Part shown: positions 1-7,877 of the stretch, piece by piece | Layout of the letters: every line of letters starts with the position of its first letter | Position numbering within the stretch: position 1 is the stretch's first letter | NCBI GenBank assembly: GCA_002427535.1 | Contig: DIRK01000022.1 | Span: forward strand, 1-36,847 | Source: Mageeibacillus sp. UBA5438 | GTDB taxonomy: Bacteria; Bacillota; Clostridia; Saccharofermentanales; DTU023 | Reading direction: 5' to 3' | Length of the DNA stretch: 36,847 bases | Program-made: the position numbers and the translations under genes | Notes under the pieces: generated by a model | Told to the model about the DNA's origin: nothing | The model's input: the letters and a program-made list of their open reading frames with translations, nothing else | Databases searched by the model: none

Positions 1-896
1 AATTGCACAACCTCGTGCTCGTCATGGAACCCGTTGCGGGCGCCGGTCAGCACGAATACGAAAAAGCCGCACGTTTGGCCGGCCTTCGCACGGCGGTGGC
101 TGTCGGCGAATTGGCCCGCGAACTGACACCGGACGAAACGGTGGTCTACGAGACCGCGTCCATCGCGGATGGCTTCAAAGAGCCTTTGAGCGAACTGCCG
201 CGTGTGGGTTATGTCATGATGCTCCAAAGCCAGGGGCTTCTCCACGATACCTACGTGTACGGTGTCGACGCCAAGCGCACCCTGTCGACCTTGATCAGCC
301 CGACTGAACTGATGGACGGCGCGATCATCTCCGGCAACTGCGTCTCCGCGTGCGACAAGAACACGACCTACCACCACCTGAACAATCCTGTGATCCAGGA
401 TCTTTTCAAGGCGCATGGCAAGACGCTGAACTTTGTCGGCATGATCATCACAAACGAGAACGTTTTCCTTGATGACAAGATTCGCTCCTCTGACTGGACC
501 GCGAAGATGGCCGAATACCTCGCGCTTGACGGTGCGATCGTTTCGCAGGAAGGTTTTGGCAACCCCGACACCGACCTGATCATGAACTGCACAAAACTCG
601 AGAATAAAGGCATCAAGACCGTCATCATCACGGATGAATACGCCGGATCCGACGGCAAGAGCCAGTCGTTGGCTGACGCCGACGAACTTGCTAACGCGGT
701 CGTCACAGCCGGAAACGCCAACGAGATGATCGTATTGCCGCCTATGGAGCGCGTCATCGGCACGCTCGACTATATCGACAAGATTGCCGGCGGCCACGAC
801 GGTTCGCTGCGCCCGGACGGTTCAATCGAAGCGGAGCTTCAGGTCATCATCGGATCGACCAACGAGCTGGGCTTCAATCGTATGAGTGCCAGGTAA
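1..896 (+). CDS. grdE: Glycine reductase component B, GrdE proprotein (5' truncated)
   Basis: This is the C-terminal two thirds or so of GrdE, the proprotein that is cleaved into the alpha and beta subunits of the substrate-binding protein B of glycine reductase. The reading frame is open from the first base, and the start codon lies outside the window. The motif SGNCVSACDK is visible, with Asn at 336-338 and Cys at 339-341. In characterised GrdE proteins the chain is cut at this Asn-Cys bond and the Cys becomes a pyruvoyl group that forms a Schiff base with glycine. The stop TAA (894-896) overlaps the AAGGAGG ribosome-binding site of grdB, so the two are tightly coupled. Family members are a little over 420 residues, and 297 are seen here. 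Identity is confident. Cleavage is inferred from the motif. Confidence 0.95.
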   Translation, partial: LHNLVLVMEPVAGAGQHEYEKAARLAGLRTAVAVGELARELTPDETVVYETASIADGFKEPLSELPRVGYVMMLQSQGLLHDTYVYGVDAKRTLSTLISPTELMDGAIISGNCVSACDKNTTYHHLNNPVIQDLFKAHGKTLNFVGMIITNENVFLDDKIRSSDWTAKMAEYLALDGAIVSQEGFGNPDTDLIMNCTKLENKGIKTVIITDEYAGSDGKSQSLADADELANAVVTAGNANEMIVLPPMERVIGTLDYIDKIAGGHDGSLRPDGSIEAELQVIIGSTNELGFNRMSAR

Positions 897-906
897 GGAG
901 GATAAG

Positions 907-2214
907 GTGAGCAAATTTAAAGTCGTTCATTACATTAACCAGTTCTTCGGCCAGATCGGCGGCGAAGACATGGCCGATTTCCCGGCCGAAAAGCGTGAAG
1001 GACACGTAGGGCCTGGTCTTGCGTTCGCACAGAACTTCGGCGATGAAGCCGAGATCACGGCCACCATCATCTGTGGCGACTCCTGGTTCAACGAGAATCT
1101 GGAAGAAGCCACAAAGACCGTCCTCTCCATGATTAAAGAAGAAAAACCGGATCTCTTCATCGCGGGTCCCGCGTTCAACGCCGGCCGCTACGGTGTCGCC
1201 TGCGCCACAATCGCAGACCTCGTCCAAAGAGAACTCGGCATCCCGGCTTTGACCGGCATGTACGAGGAAAACCCCGGTGCCGATATGTTCCGCGAAAAGG
1301 TTTACATCATCGCGACAGGCGACAGCGCCGCCGGCATGAGAAAAGCCGTCCCGGCCATGGCCAAACTTGCGTTGAAACTCGTAAAAGGTGAGCCCGTCGG
1401 CGCGTCCGCCGAAGACGGCTACCTGCCAAACGGCATCCGCAAGAACTTCTTTGAGAAAAAACGCGGCAGCACACGCGCTGTTGAAATGCTCATGAAGAAG
1501 CTTTCGGACAAGCCCTTTACCACGGAATACCCCATGCCTTCCTTTGACCGTGTCCCGCCCCAGCCGGCGATTAAGGACATCACCAAGGCCAACATCGCGA
1601 TTGTCACCTCCGGCGGCATCGTGCCTAAGGGTAATCCTGACCGTATCGAGAGCTCATCGGCTTCTCGTTACGGCGGCTACAACATCGAAGGTGTTGACGA
1701 TCTGACTGCCGAAACGTATGAGACCGCCCACGGTGGTTACGACCCCGTGTACGCCAACCAGGACGCGGATCGCGTGGTACCGGTTGACGTGCTGCGTCTT
1801 TACGAAAAAGAAGGTAAGATCGGCAAACTGAACGATTGGTTCTACTCAACTGTCGGAAACGGGACATCCGTTGCCAATTCGAAGCGTTTTGCGATCGAGA
1901 TCGCCGAGAAGCTTCTTTCTCAGGGTGTCGACGCCGTCATCCTGACATCCACCTGAGGAACTTGCACACGTTGCGGAGCAACAATGGTGAAAGAAATTGA
2001 AAGAGCCGGCATCCCTGTGGTGCACATGTGCACAGTCACACCGATTTCGATGACCGTGGGCGCCAACAGAATCGTCCCTGCCGTCGCGATCCCCTACCCT
2101 CTCGGGAACCCCGAACTCACGCATGAAGAAGAGTTCGAACTTCGCAAGAAGCTCATTGACAAGGCGCTCCTCGCGCTGACGACAGAAGTGGAAGATCAGA
2201 CGATCTTCGACTAA
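907..2214 (+). CDS. grdB: Glycine reductase component B, selenoprotein GrdB (UGA = Sec)
   Basis: This is the selenoprotein subunit of protein B. It attacks the activated glycine Schiff base and passes the carboxymethyl group to GrdA. The GTG at 907 is chosen because AAGGAGG lies at 895-901, five bases upstream. The frame meets TGA at 1954-1956 (codon 350) and continues without a break to TAA at 2214, giving 435 residues, the normal family length. The residues around the UGA read TST-U-GTCTRCGA, and the downstream part (HMCTVTPISMTVGANRIVPA, then a PLGNPELTHEEE segment) is typical GrdB C-terminus. The UGA is therefore selenocysteine rather than a stop. An automatic caller would give a 349-residue fragment plus a spurious 76-residue gene starting at ATG 1984. 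A hairpin that may act as SECIS follows the UGA. Confidence 0.96.
1954..1956 (+). other. Selenocysteine UGA codon of grdB
   Basis: This in-frame TGA is codon 350 of GrdB. GrdB-type sequence continues in the same frame on both sides, and the full length matches the family only if the codon is read through. Confidence 0.94.
1970..1982 (+). promoter_or_regulatory. Candidate bacterial SECIS hairpin in grdB
   Basis: A perfect hairpin, GTTGC-GGA-GCAAC, begins 13 bases after the UGA, with its apical loop 18 bases downstream and G as the first loop base. Both the distance and the loop G fit the general description of bacterial SECIS elements recognised by SelB. It lies inside the coding sequence (residues around RCGAT). 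The stem is short and the role is inferred from position. Confidence 0.55.
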
Positions 2215-2227
2215 GGGAGAGTAAAAC

Positions 2228-3184
2228 ATGGAAAAAGTTTACGACCTCATCATCATCGGCGCCGGCCCCGCGGGTCTTACCGCAGGTCTTTACGCCGGCC
2301 GTTCACGCCTTAGTACTCTCTTGATCGAGCGCGGCGTTGACGGCGGACAGATCGCCATCACCGATGAAATTGAGAACTACCCCGGCGGCCTTTCAGGCCC
2401 CGATAACATTGAAAGCGGCGCGGCCCTGATCGCGCGCATGACCGCTCAGTGCGCGCACTTTGGCGTGGAACGCCTGAGCGCGGACGTCATCAAAGTTGAA
2501 CTCGAAGGCAAAGTCAAACGCGTTCACACGCGTGACGCCGTCCTCGAGGCGAAGGCTGTCATCATCGCGTCGGGCGCCCACCCGCGTCCGATCGGATGCC
2601 CCGGTGAGAAGGAGTTCATCGGCCGCGGCGTCTCGTACTGCGCGACCTGCGACGGATCCTTCTTTGAGGACCTTGAGATCTACGTGGTAGGCGGCGGCGA
2701 CACCGCGGTGGAAGAGGCGATTTATCTGACGAAATTTGCCAGAAAAGTCACTATCATCCACAGACGCGACGAGCTTCGCGCGGTACAGTCCATCCGCGAG
2801 CGCGCATTCAAAAATGAGAAGATCGAGTTCATGTGGAATTCGGTCGTCACAGAACTCCATGGCGACGGTGTCCTTTCCGGTATGACGGTCAAAGACACGA
2901 AGACAGGTGAGGAACGCCGTGTTGACGCAGACGAGGACGACGGCATGTTCGGCGTTTTCGTATTCGTCGGATTCCTGCCCAACTCCGAGCTCTTCGAGGG
3001 CGCGGTCGATATGGAATATAATTACATCGTGACCGATGAGGAAATGCGAACCAATATCCCCGGCGTGTACGCCGCGGGCGACATTCGCAAGAAACCCCTC
3101 CGTCAAGTCGTCACCGCCTGCTCCGACGGCGCCATCGCCGCCATGCAGGTTGAACACGATCTTGCGGCAGGTGTCATCGGTTGA
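2228..3184 (+). CDS. trxB: Thioredoxin reductase of the glycine reductase operon
   Basis: This FAD-dependent NADPH:thioredoxin reductase has 318 residues, the usual size for the low-molecular-weight class. The N-terminal FAD-binding fold is seen as IIIGAGPAGLTAGLYAGR near residues 9-26. The redox-active CATC is at residues 138-141 inside YCATCDGSFF, followed by the NADPH-binding VVGGGDTAVEEAIYLT. The C-terminal FAD motif is GVYAAGDIR. ATG 2228 is preceded by AGGGAGAG directly after the grdB stop. It sits between grdB and trxA in the standard clostridial grd order and supplies electrons to thioredoxin, which reduces the selenenylsulfide that GrdA forms in each catalytic cycle. The operon context argues for a dedicated role, though it may also serve general thiol metabolism. 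Confidence 0.95.
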   Translation: MEKVYDLIIIGAGPAGLTAGLYAGRSRLSTLLIERGVDGGQIAITDEIENYPGGLSGPDNIESGAALIARMTAQCAHFGVERLSADVIKVELEGKVKRVHTRDAVLEAKAVIIASGAHPRPIGCPGEKEFIGRGVSYCATCDGSFFEDLEIYVVGGGDTAVEEAIYLTKFARKVTIIHRRDELRAVQSIRERAFKNEKIEFMWNSVVTELHGDGVLSGMTVKDTKTGEERRVDADEDDGMFGVFVFVGFLPNSELFEGAVDMEYNYIVTDEEMRTNIPGVYAAGDIRKKPLRQVVTACSDGAIAAMQVEHDLAAGVIG

Positions 3185-3202
3185 AAGTCAGAAGGTGGAA
3201 CA

Positions 3203-3520
3203 ATGTTTGAACTCGATAAGAATAACTTCGAAACAGAGATACTGGCCTCAGAAGAGCCGGTTTTGGTCGACTTCTACGGCAACGGTTGTGTGCCCTGTGA
3301 AGCCCTGAAGCCGCATATCCTGAAACTGGAAGAAACGTATGGCGATCGCCTGCGCTTCACCGCGCTGAATACATCGGGCGCAAGACGTCTGGCCATTCAG
3401 CAACGTATTTTGGGCCTCCCGGTCGTCGCCATTTACCAGGGCGGCGAGAAAGTCGCCGAACTGATTAAAGACGACGCGACCCCTGAGGCGGTCGAAGAGA
3501 TGATCAAGCAGTATATCTGA
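3203..3520 (+). CDS. trxA: Thioredoxin with GCVPC active site
   Basis: This is a 105-residue single-domain thioredoxin. The active site reads GNGCVPCEALKP with Cys29 and Cys32, instead of the usual WCGPC. The GCVPC form is known from thioredoxins of glycine-reducing clostridia and their relatives. The cis-proline loop is seen as LPVVAIYQGG. ATG 3203 is preceded by AAGGTGG, and the gene follows trxB after 18 bases. It carries electrons from TrxB to protein A of glycine reductase in the cytoplasm. The loss of the Trp before the first Cys probably tunes redox potential or partner choice, which is an inference. Confidence 0.95.
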   Translation: MFELDKNNFETEILASEEPVLVDFYGNGCVPCEALKPHILKLEETYGDRLRFTALNTSGARRLAIQQRILGLPVVAIYQGGEKVAELIKDDATPEAVEEMIKQYI

Positions 3521-3541
3521 TCAATCCTTTGAATTTATCCT

Positions 3542-3561
3542 GGCGGGCGTTATCGCCCGCC
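3542..3561 (+). promoter_or_regulatory. GC-rich hairpin upstream of grdA, without U-tract
   Basis: A perfect 8-bp stem (GGCGGGCG / CGCCCGCC) encloses the loop TTAT in the 92-base gap between trxA and grdA. No run of T follows (the next bases are GTCGGGTG), so it does not look like a simple intrinsic terminator. It is 51 bases upstream of the grdA start. A role in mRNA processing, 5'-end protection of a grdA transcript or partial attenuation is possible. Confidence 0.7.
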
Positions 3562-3612
3562 GTCGGGTGAGTGGCCCTTAACCATTCAAAAATACGACGA
3601 AAGGAGCAGGAT

Positions 3613-4083
3613 ATGAGCATACTCGAAGGCAAAAAGGTCATCGTCATCGGTGACCGCGACGGAATTCCAGGCCCGGCGATCTCGCTTTGTGCGGAGTCGG
3701 CAGGCGCTGAGGTTATCTTCTCCGCAACGGAGTGCTTCGTCTGAACAGCCGCGGGTGCAATGGATCTGGAAAATCAAAAGCGTGTGAAGGATCTCACCGA
3801 ACAGTACGCGCCTGAGAACATCGTTGTTCTCTTAGGTGCCGCTGAAGGTGAGGCGTCCGGAATCGCAGCAGAGACGGTCACAAACGGTGACCCGACCTTT
3901 GCCGGTCCGTTGACAGGAGTCTCGTTGGGACTCAGCGTATACCACGTGTGTGAAGAGGAAGTCAAAGAAGAGTACGATCCCGAAGTCTATGATGAACAAG
4001 TGTCCATGATGGAGATGGTTCTCGACGTCGATGAGATCGCGGAAGAGATGCAGGCGATTCGCGAACAGTACAGCAAGTATTAA
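3613..4083 (+). CDS. grdA: Glycine reductase selenoprotein A, GrdA (UGA = Sec)
   Basis: This is the small selenoprotein shared by the glycine, sarcosine and betaine reductases. It carries the carboxymethyl group from protein B and hands it to protein C. ATG 3613 has AAGGAG at 3601-3606. The frame gives 156 residues with TGA at 3742-3744 (codon 44), in the context ECFV-U-TAAGAMDLENQ, so the Cys41-x-x-Sec44 redox pair of the family is present. The C-terminal half contains TVTNGDPTFAGPLTGVSLGL and YDEQVSMMEMVLDVDEIAEE, which are typical GrdA. Annotation without recoding would lose the first 49 residues and begin at ATG 3760. Hairpins lie on both sides of the gene, which fits separate control of its mRNA level. 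Confidence 0.97.
3742..3744 (+). other. Selenocysteine UGA codon of grdA
   Basis: This TGA is codon 44 and forms the second half of a C-F-V-U motif. The conserved GrdA sequence continues in the same frame. I do not see a stem as clean as the one in grdB. The best pairing I find is CAG 3746-3748 with CTG 3766-3768, which is weak. Confidence 0.95.
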
Positions 4084-4105
4084 AGATTGAATCGTTTGAC
4101 GAGGA

Positions 4106-4157
4106 GATGCCCCAGGCTTCGCCGAACCCTTGTAAATAGGGCCGGCGCCGGGGCATC
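4106..4157 (+). promoter_or_regulatory. Long interrupted stem-loop between grdA and grdC
   Basis: Three nested pairings are visible: GATGCCCC 4106-4113 with GGGGCATC 4150-4157, CGCCG 4120-4124 with CGGCG 4143-4147, and CCC 4127-4129 with GGG 4139-4141, around the loop TTGTAAATA. Only CTTATTAAG follows, so the U-tract is poor. It lies 22 bases after the grdA stop in the 155-base gap before grdC. It may be a 3' stabilising structure, a leaky terminator or a processing site. Confidence 0.75.
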
Positions 4158-4238
4158 CTTATTAAGAAGACAATCATAACGCCCGAAAAGGCGCGATCAA
4201 CATACATAATTGACTTTGAAAGGCAGGAATATCGATTC

Positions 4239-5777
4239 ATGAACAGTGTTTTAAAAGGCACGGGTTATGTGCTTGTCCACACACCCGACATGGTCATCCA
4301 CAACGGAACGACTCAGACGACAGAGCGCATCGTCAATCCCGATTCGGACTATCTTAAACAATTAAAGGCGCATCTTAGGCCCTACGAGCGCGTGCTGGCC
4401 TACTATCCCAACCAGACCTATATCGGCAATGTGACGCCTGCGGAACTGGCAAAAGTCGACGGCCCCTGGCAGGATCTTGAGAGCCCCGTAAACGACCGTT
4501 ACGGCGCCTTCGGTGAGATCATGCCCCAGGACGAGTTTTACCTTCTCGTACAAGCTGTCGATGAATTTGAACTTGTCTACCTCGACCGCGATTTCGTCGC
4601 CAAAACCAAGGAAAAACTGGCGCAGGATCCTATCGTCACAGAATTCATTCTCAAACGTATCCATGAGGGCGTCGACCAGGCGAAACTGAAACAGCTCATC
4701 GACGCCGAAGGCGCGGAAGGCCTGTACATGAATGATGTAATCGTCGGTGCGGTCCGCCGTGCGCACGACATCGACACCAACCTTTCAGCCCATGTCATGA
4801 TCGAGAACCTCGTCTCGAAAGCCTCCAGTGCCCTGGCGCTCCTATACGCCGTGAAAAACGCTGATATTAATCCGGACGACATCGAATACACGATCGACTG
4901 TTCTGAGGAAGCCTGCGGGGATATGAACCAAAGGGGCGGCGGTAACTTCGCGAAAGCCACCGCCGAGATCGCCGAACTGTCCCGTTCCACGGGCTCTGAC
5001 GTCCGCGGCTTTTGTGCCGCGCCGGCACACGCCGTCATGGTCGCCGCTTCATTAGTGAAAGCCGGCACCTTCAAGGCCGTCGCCGTCACAGCGGGCGGTT
5101 CGACCGCAAAGCTCGGCATGAACGGCAAAGACCACGTCAAAAAAGGTCTTCCCATTTTAGAGGACTGCCTGGGTGGTTTTGCAGTTGTCATCACAGAAGA
5201 CGACGGCATTAACCCCGTCGTCAACATCGACAATGTCGGCTGGCATGCTGTGGGAACAGGAAGTTCACCGCAGAACGTCATCGCCTCTTTGGTGACTGTG
5301 CCGCTTGAAAAAGCCGGATTGAAAGTCACGGATGTTGATTATTACTCGCCTGAGATGCAGAATCCGGATATCACAAAACCCGCGGGCGCGGGTGACGTGC
5401 CCTTGGCCAATATGAAGATGATCGGCGCCTTGGCCGTCAAACAGGGTGACCTTGAGCGCAGCGAACTCAACGGCTTTGTCGAAAAGCACGGTCTCCCCGG
5501 CTTTGCGCCCACACAGGGACATATCCCCTCAGGCGTGCCTTACTTGGGACACGGGAGAGAGTCTATGCTCAAAGGTGAAGTGAACCGCGTCATGATCGTC
5601 GGTAAGGGCTCACTTTTCTTGGGCCGCATGACGAACCTGTTTGACGGCGTTTCTTTCCTCGTTGAGAAAAACGACGGCCCGAAGGCGGCTGAGGCCGCGG
5701 TGTCAAGCGAAGAGATTCGCCAGATCATCGCAGAATCACTTCGTGATTTCGCACAGGGCCTCCTGGAAAGCAGGTGA
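4239..5777 (+). CDS. grdC: Glycine reductase component C, beta subunit GrdC
   Basis: GrdC has 512 residues and is related to the FabH/thiolase fold. With GrdD it forms protein C, which takes the two-carbon unit from the selenium of GrdA and releases it as acetyl phosphate. Recognisable family stretches are GTGYVLVHTPDMVIHNGTTQ at the N-terminus, the Cys-containing IDCSEEACGDMNQRGGGNFA in the middle, CAAPAHAVMVAASLVKAGTF, and FVEKHGLPGFAPTQGHIPSG near the C-terminus. ATG 4239 has AGGCAGGA upstream at 4221-4228. The stop TGA overlaps a GTG that could start grdD. The length is normal for the family. Which Cys carries the acyl group cannot be settled from sequence alone. Confidence 0.96.
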   Translation: MNSVLKGTGYVLVHTPDMVIHNGTTQTTERIVNPDSDYLKQLKAHLRPYERVLAYYPNQTYIGNVTPAELAKVDGPWQDLESPVNDRYGAFGEIMPQDEFYLLVQAVDEFELVYLDRDFVAKTKEKLAQDPIVTEFILKRIHEGVDQAKLKQLIDAEGAEGLYMNDVIVGAVRRAHDIDTNLSAHVMIENLVSKASSALALLYAVKNADINPDDIEYTIDCSEEACGDMNQRGGGNFAKATAEIAELSRSTGSDVRGFCAAPAHAVMVAASLVKAGTFKAVAVTAGGSTAKLGMNGKDHVKKGLPILEDCLGGFAVVITEDDGINPVVNIDNVGWHAVGTGSSPQNVIASLVTVPLEKAGLKVTDVDYYSPEMQNPDITKPAGAGDVPLANMKMIGALAVKQGDLERSELNGFVEKHGLPGFAPTQGHIPSGVPYLGHGRESMLKGEVNRVMIVGKGSLFLGRMTNLFDGVSFLVEKNDGPKAAEAAVSSEEIRQIIAESLRDFAQGLLESR

Positions 5778-5782
5778 TTTTA

Positions 5783-6937
5783 GTGGACCATATCAAACGG
5801 GACATCGCAGCTATTTTCACTGAACTGGCCGACGGACTTGAGACAGGCCAATTGGGCAAAAAAACAAAGGTGGCCGTCATCGGTCCCGGCTCAGAGCTGG
5901 GCGAGGACAATGTCATGGAAGGCTGCAAGATCGCGGCCGCCCGCGGGATTGAGGTACTGTACCTTGGAACCGCTGAGGCAGAAGGGGTCACCACCCTTTA
6001 CTGTGACTGCGCCGACGATGCCTTTGAAAAAATGGAAGAACTTTTAAAAACGGGTGAGGCGGACGCGGCGGTTGCCATGCACTACCCCTTCCCGATCGGC
6101 GTCTCCACCGTGGGACGCGTGGTCACCCCGGCGACAGGCAAAAACATCTACCTTGCGACCACGACAGGCACCACCTCCACCGACCGCGTTGAGGCCATGG
6201 TCTTGAACGCTGTTGCCGGCATCGCCACCGCGAAGGCGGACGGCATCCAAGAGCCCACCGTCGGATTGTTGAATCTTGACGGGACACGCACTGCGGAATC
6301 GATCTTAAAGAGTCTAAAAGACAACGGCTATCCGATTCGTTTTGCGACCTCCGGCCGCTCTGACGGCGGCGCCGTCATGCGCGGCAACGACATCTTGCGC
6401 GCCTCACAGGACGTGCTTGTCCTGGACTCCCTGACGGGGAATGTCGTCATCAAGATCTTGTCGGCCTTTACCTCCGGCGGCTCCTTTGAGACCGTTGGGG
6501 CAGGCTACGGCCCGGGCGTCGGCGAGAAAATGGAAGGCATCGTCATGATCGTCTCGCGCGCCTCAGGGGCACCTGTCATCGGTGAGGCCATAGTCTACGC
6601 GGCCTCGCTGTCACGAGGAGATCTGAAAGCGACTTACCAGCATGAACTCAAGCTCGCGAAAAAGGCAGGACTTGACCGCATTCTCACAGAACGCCGTGAA
6701 TCCGCTTCCGCTAAACAGATAGGAGAGGCCATCGTCCAGCCCCCAAGTGAAGTAGTCACCGAACAGATCGAGGGCATTGATGTGCTCGATTTAGAGGATG
6801 CCGTGCAGCTTTTATGGAGCAAGAATATCTACGCTGAAAGCGGTATGGGATGTACCGGACCTATCGTCCGGGTCTCCACCGCGAATCTTGCACAAGCCGC
6901 CTCCATTTTGCGTGAGGGCGGATTTGTCAGCGAGTAA
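5783..6937 (+). CDS. grdD: Glycine reductase component C, alpha subunit GrdD
   Basis: GrdD is the subunit of protein C that forms acetyl phosphate. The C-terminal motif ESGMGCTGPIV carries the Cys that is reactive in studied GrdD proteins (residue 357 from the start chosen here). The N-terminus reads MDHIKRDIAAIFTELADG then LETGQLGKKTKV, as in relatives. Two GTG starts compete. GTG 5783 is favoured because AGGTGAT at 5772-5778 pairs well with 16S rRNA at good spacing. GTG 5774 would overlap the grdC stop by four bases and add three residues. Either way the gene is translationally coupled to grdC. The protein resembles the PlsX/phosphotransacetylase-like fold family. Nothing looks truncated. 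Confidence 0.95.
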   Translation: MDHIKRDIAAIFTELADGLETGQLGKKTKVAVIGPGSELGEDNVMEGCKIAAARGIEVLYLGTAEAEGVTTLYCDCADDAFEKMEELLKTGEADAAVAMHYPFPIGVSTVGRVVTPATGKNIYLATTTGTTSTDRVEAMVLNAVAGIATAKADGIQEPTVGLLNLDGTRTAESILKSLKDNGYPIRFATSGRSDGGAVMRGNDILRASQDVLVLDSLTGNVVIKILSAFTSGGSFETVGAGYGPGVGEKMEGIVMIVSRASGAPVIGEAIVYAASLSRGDLKATYQHELKLAKKAGLDRILTERRESASAKQIGEAIVQPPSEVVTEQIEGIDVLDLEDAVQLLWSKNIYAESGMGCTGPIVRVSTANLAQAASILREGGFVSE

Positions 6938-6950
6938 AAGGATCTTGGGC

Positions 6951-7877
6951 ATGCTGGACTTTCAACCGCTTGAACTCAAAGATATCCCGATGGCAAGGCC
7001 CTTCCTTGCAAACAACGCGCAGCGGCTTTGCGATCTTACCATCGGGGGGCTTTTCATGTGGCGTGACTGGTTCCATAATGAGTTCGTCATCGCGGCCGAT
7101 TGCCTGATCATCAGCATGCGGATCTTTGACAGTCATACCGCCTATACGGTTCCTCTCGGTGAAAACCGAGAGGAAGCGTTGCGGCTTTTAGAAGCGCATT
7201 GCCAAGAAAAGGGTGAACCCCTTGTCTTTTGCATCGTCGGTGACATGGATCTGCCGCTTTTGTCCGACCGCTATCCGGATTTCCACGCGATCGCGGAGCG
7301 CGACTACTTCGATTACCTCTACGAGGCCCAGGATCTTTTAAAACTTCGAGGCGGCAAACACCGCTCCACCCGAGGCAACATCAACCGCTTTCTTAGGAGC
7401 ACGCCCGACTGGCGCTTTGAAATGATCACCCAAGACAACATCCAAGCCGTCTGTGCCTTTGCCTGCGCCGTGGAGGCTGAAAATCCCCCTGACAACAGCA
7501 CCCTGGCGGAAGAAGCCAAAAAAATCCGCGAGGTCTTAGACCATATGCGCGACTACAATATGTTTGGCGGCGTGCTTTTTATCGGCGACGAGGTCGCGGG
7601 CTTCTCGCTTGCGGAAATTGAAAGCGACACCCTGTACGTCCATGTGGAAAAAGCCGACACACAATACCGGGGCGTCTACCAGATGCTCGTTTCCGAGTTC
7701 ATGAAAATGTTCGGTGACAGCAAAAGCATCGCCTTTATCAACCGCGAAGACGACAACGGAGACCCCGGGCTCCGCCAGTCAAAGATGACCTACGCCCCCG
7801 TGGCACTCCTGTCGAAATACACCGTCTATACCGATCAATCGAAACCTGAATGGATGGAGCGTTGTTACATGAGCTAG
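6951..7877 (+). CDS. DUF2156 (phosphatidylglycerol lysyltransferase C-terminal domain-like) protein
   Basis: This is a 308-residue cytoplasmic protein with no signal peptide or membrane segment. It looks like the stand-alone form of the GNAT-fold domain found at the C-terminus of MprF (DUF2156). Family-like signatures are FDYLYEAQDLLKLRGGKHRS then TRGNINRFLR, AGFSLAEIESDTLYVHVEKA, and a C-terminal segment with FINREDDNGDPGLRQSKMTY. ATG 6951 is chosen for AAAAGGA at 6936-6942, eight bases upstream and overlapping the grdD stop. A longer frame upstream would run through grdD. It is probably the last gene of the grd operon, 13 bases after grdD. Substrate and role are unknown; aminoacyl-tRNA-dependent transfer is possible by family. 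Its stop overlaps the stop of the opposing gene. Confidence 0.8.
   Translation: MLDFQPLELKDIPMARPFLANNAQRLCDLTIGGLFMWRDWFHNEFVIAADCLIISMRIFDSHTAYTVPLGENREEALRLLEAHCQEKGEPLVFCIVGDMDLPLLSDRYPDFHAIAERDYFDYLYEAQDLLKLRGGKHRSTRGNINRFLRSTPDWRFEMITQDNIQAVCAFACAVEAENPPDNSTLAEEAKKIREVLDHMRDYNMFGGVLFIGDEVAGFSLAEIESDTLYVHVEKADTQYRGVYQMLVSEFMKMFGDSKSIAFINREDDNGDPGLRQSKMTYAPVALLSKYTVYTDQSKPEWMERCYMS

Noticed and set aside
1984..2214. Separate 76-codon gene starting at ATG 1984
   Set aside because: It is the C-terminal part of GrdB after the selenocysteine codon and has no ribosome-binding site of its own.
2393..3157. Long minus-strand frame opposite trxB
   Set aside because: It lies wholly within a confident gene and has no family resemblance. 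G+C-rich codon bias creates open antisense frames.
3760..4083. Separate 107-codon gene starting at ATG 3760
   Set aside because: It is the rest of GrdA after the selenocysteine codon at 3742-3744.
4209..4230. TTGACT before grdC as a -35 box
   Set aside because: No TATAAT-like hexamer follows at 16-18 bases, and the sequence runs straight into the grdC ribosome-binding site.
4577..5329. Long minus-strand frame opposite grdC
   Set aside because: It is the antisense shadow of a well-supported gene, with no recognisable motif.
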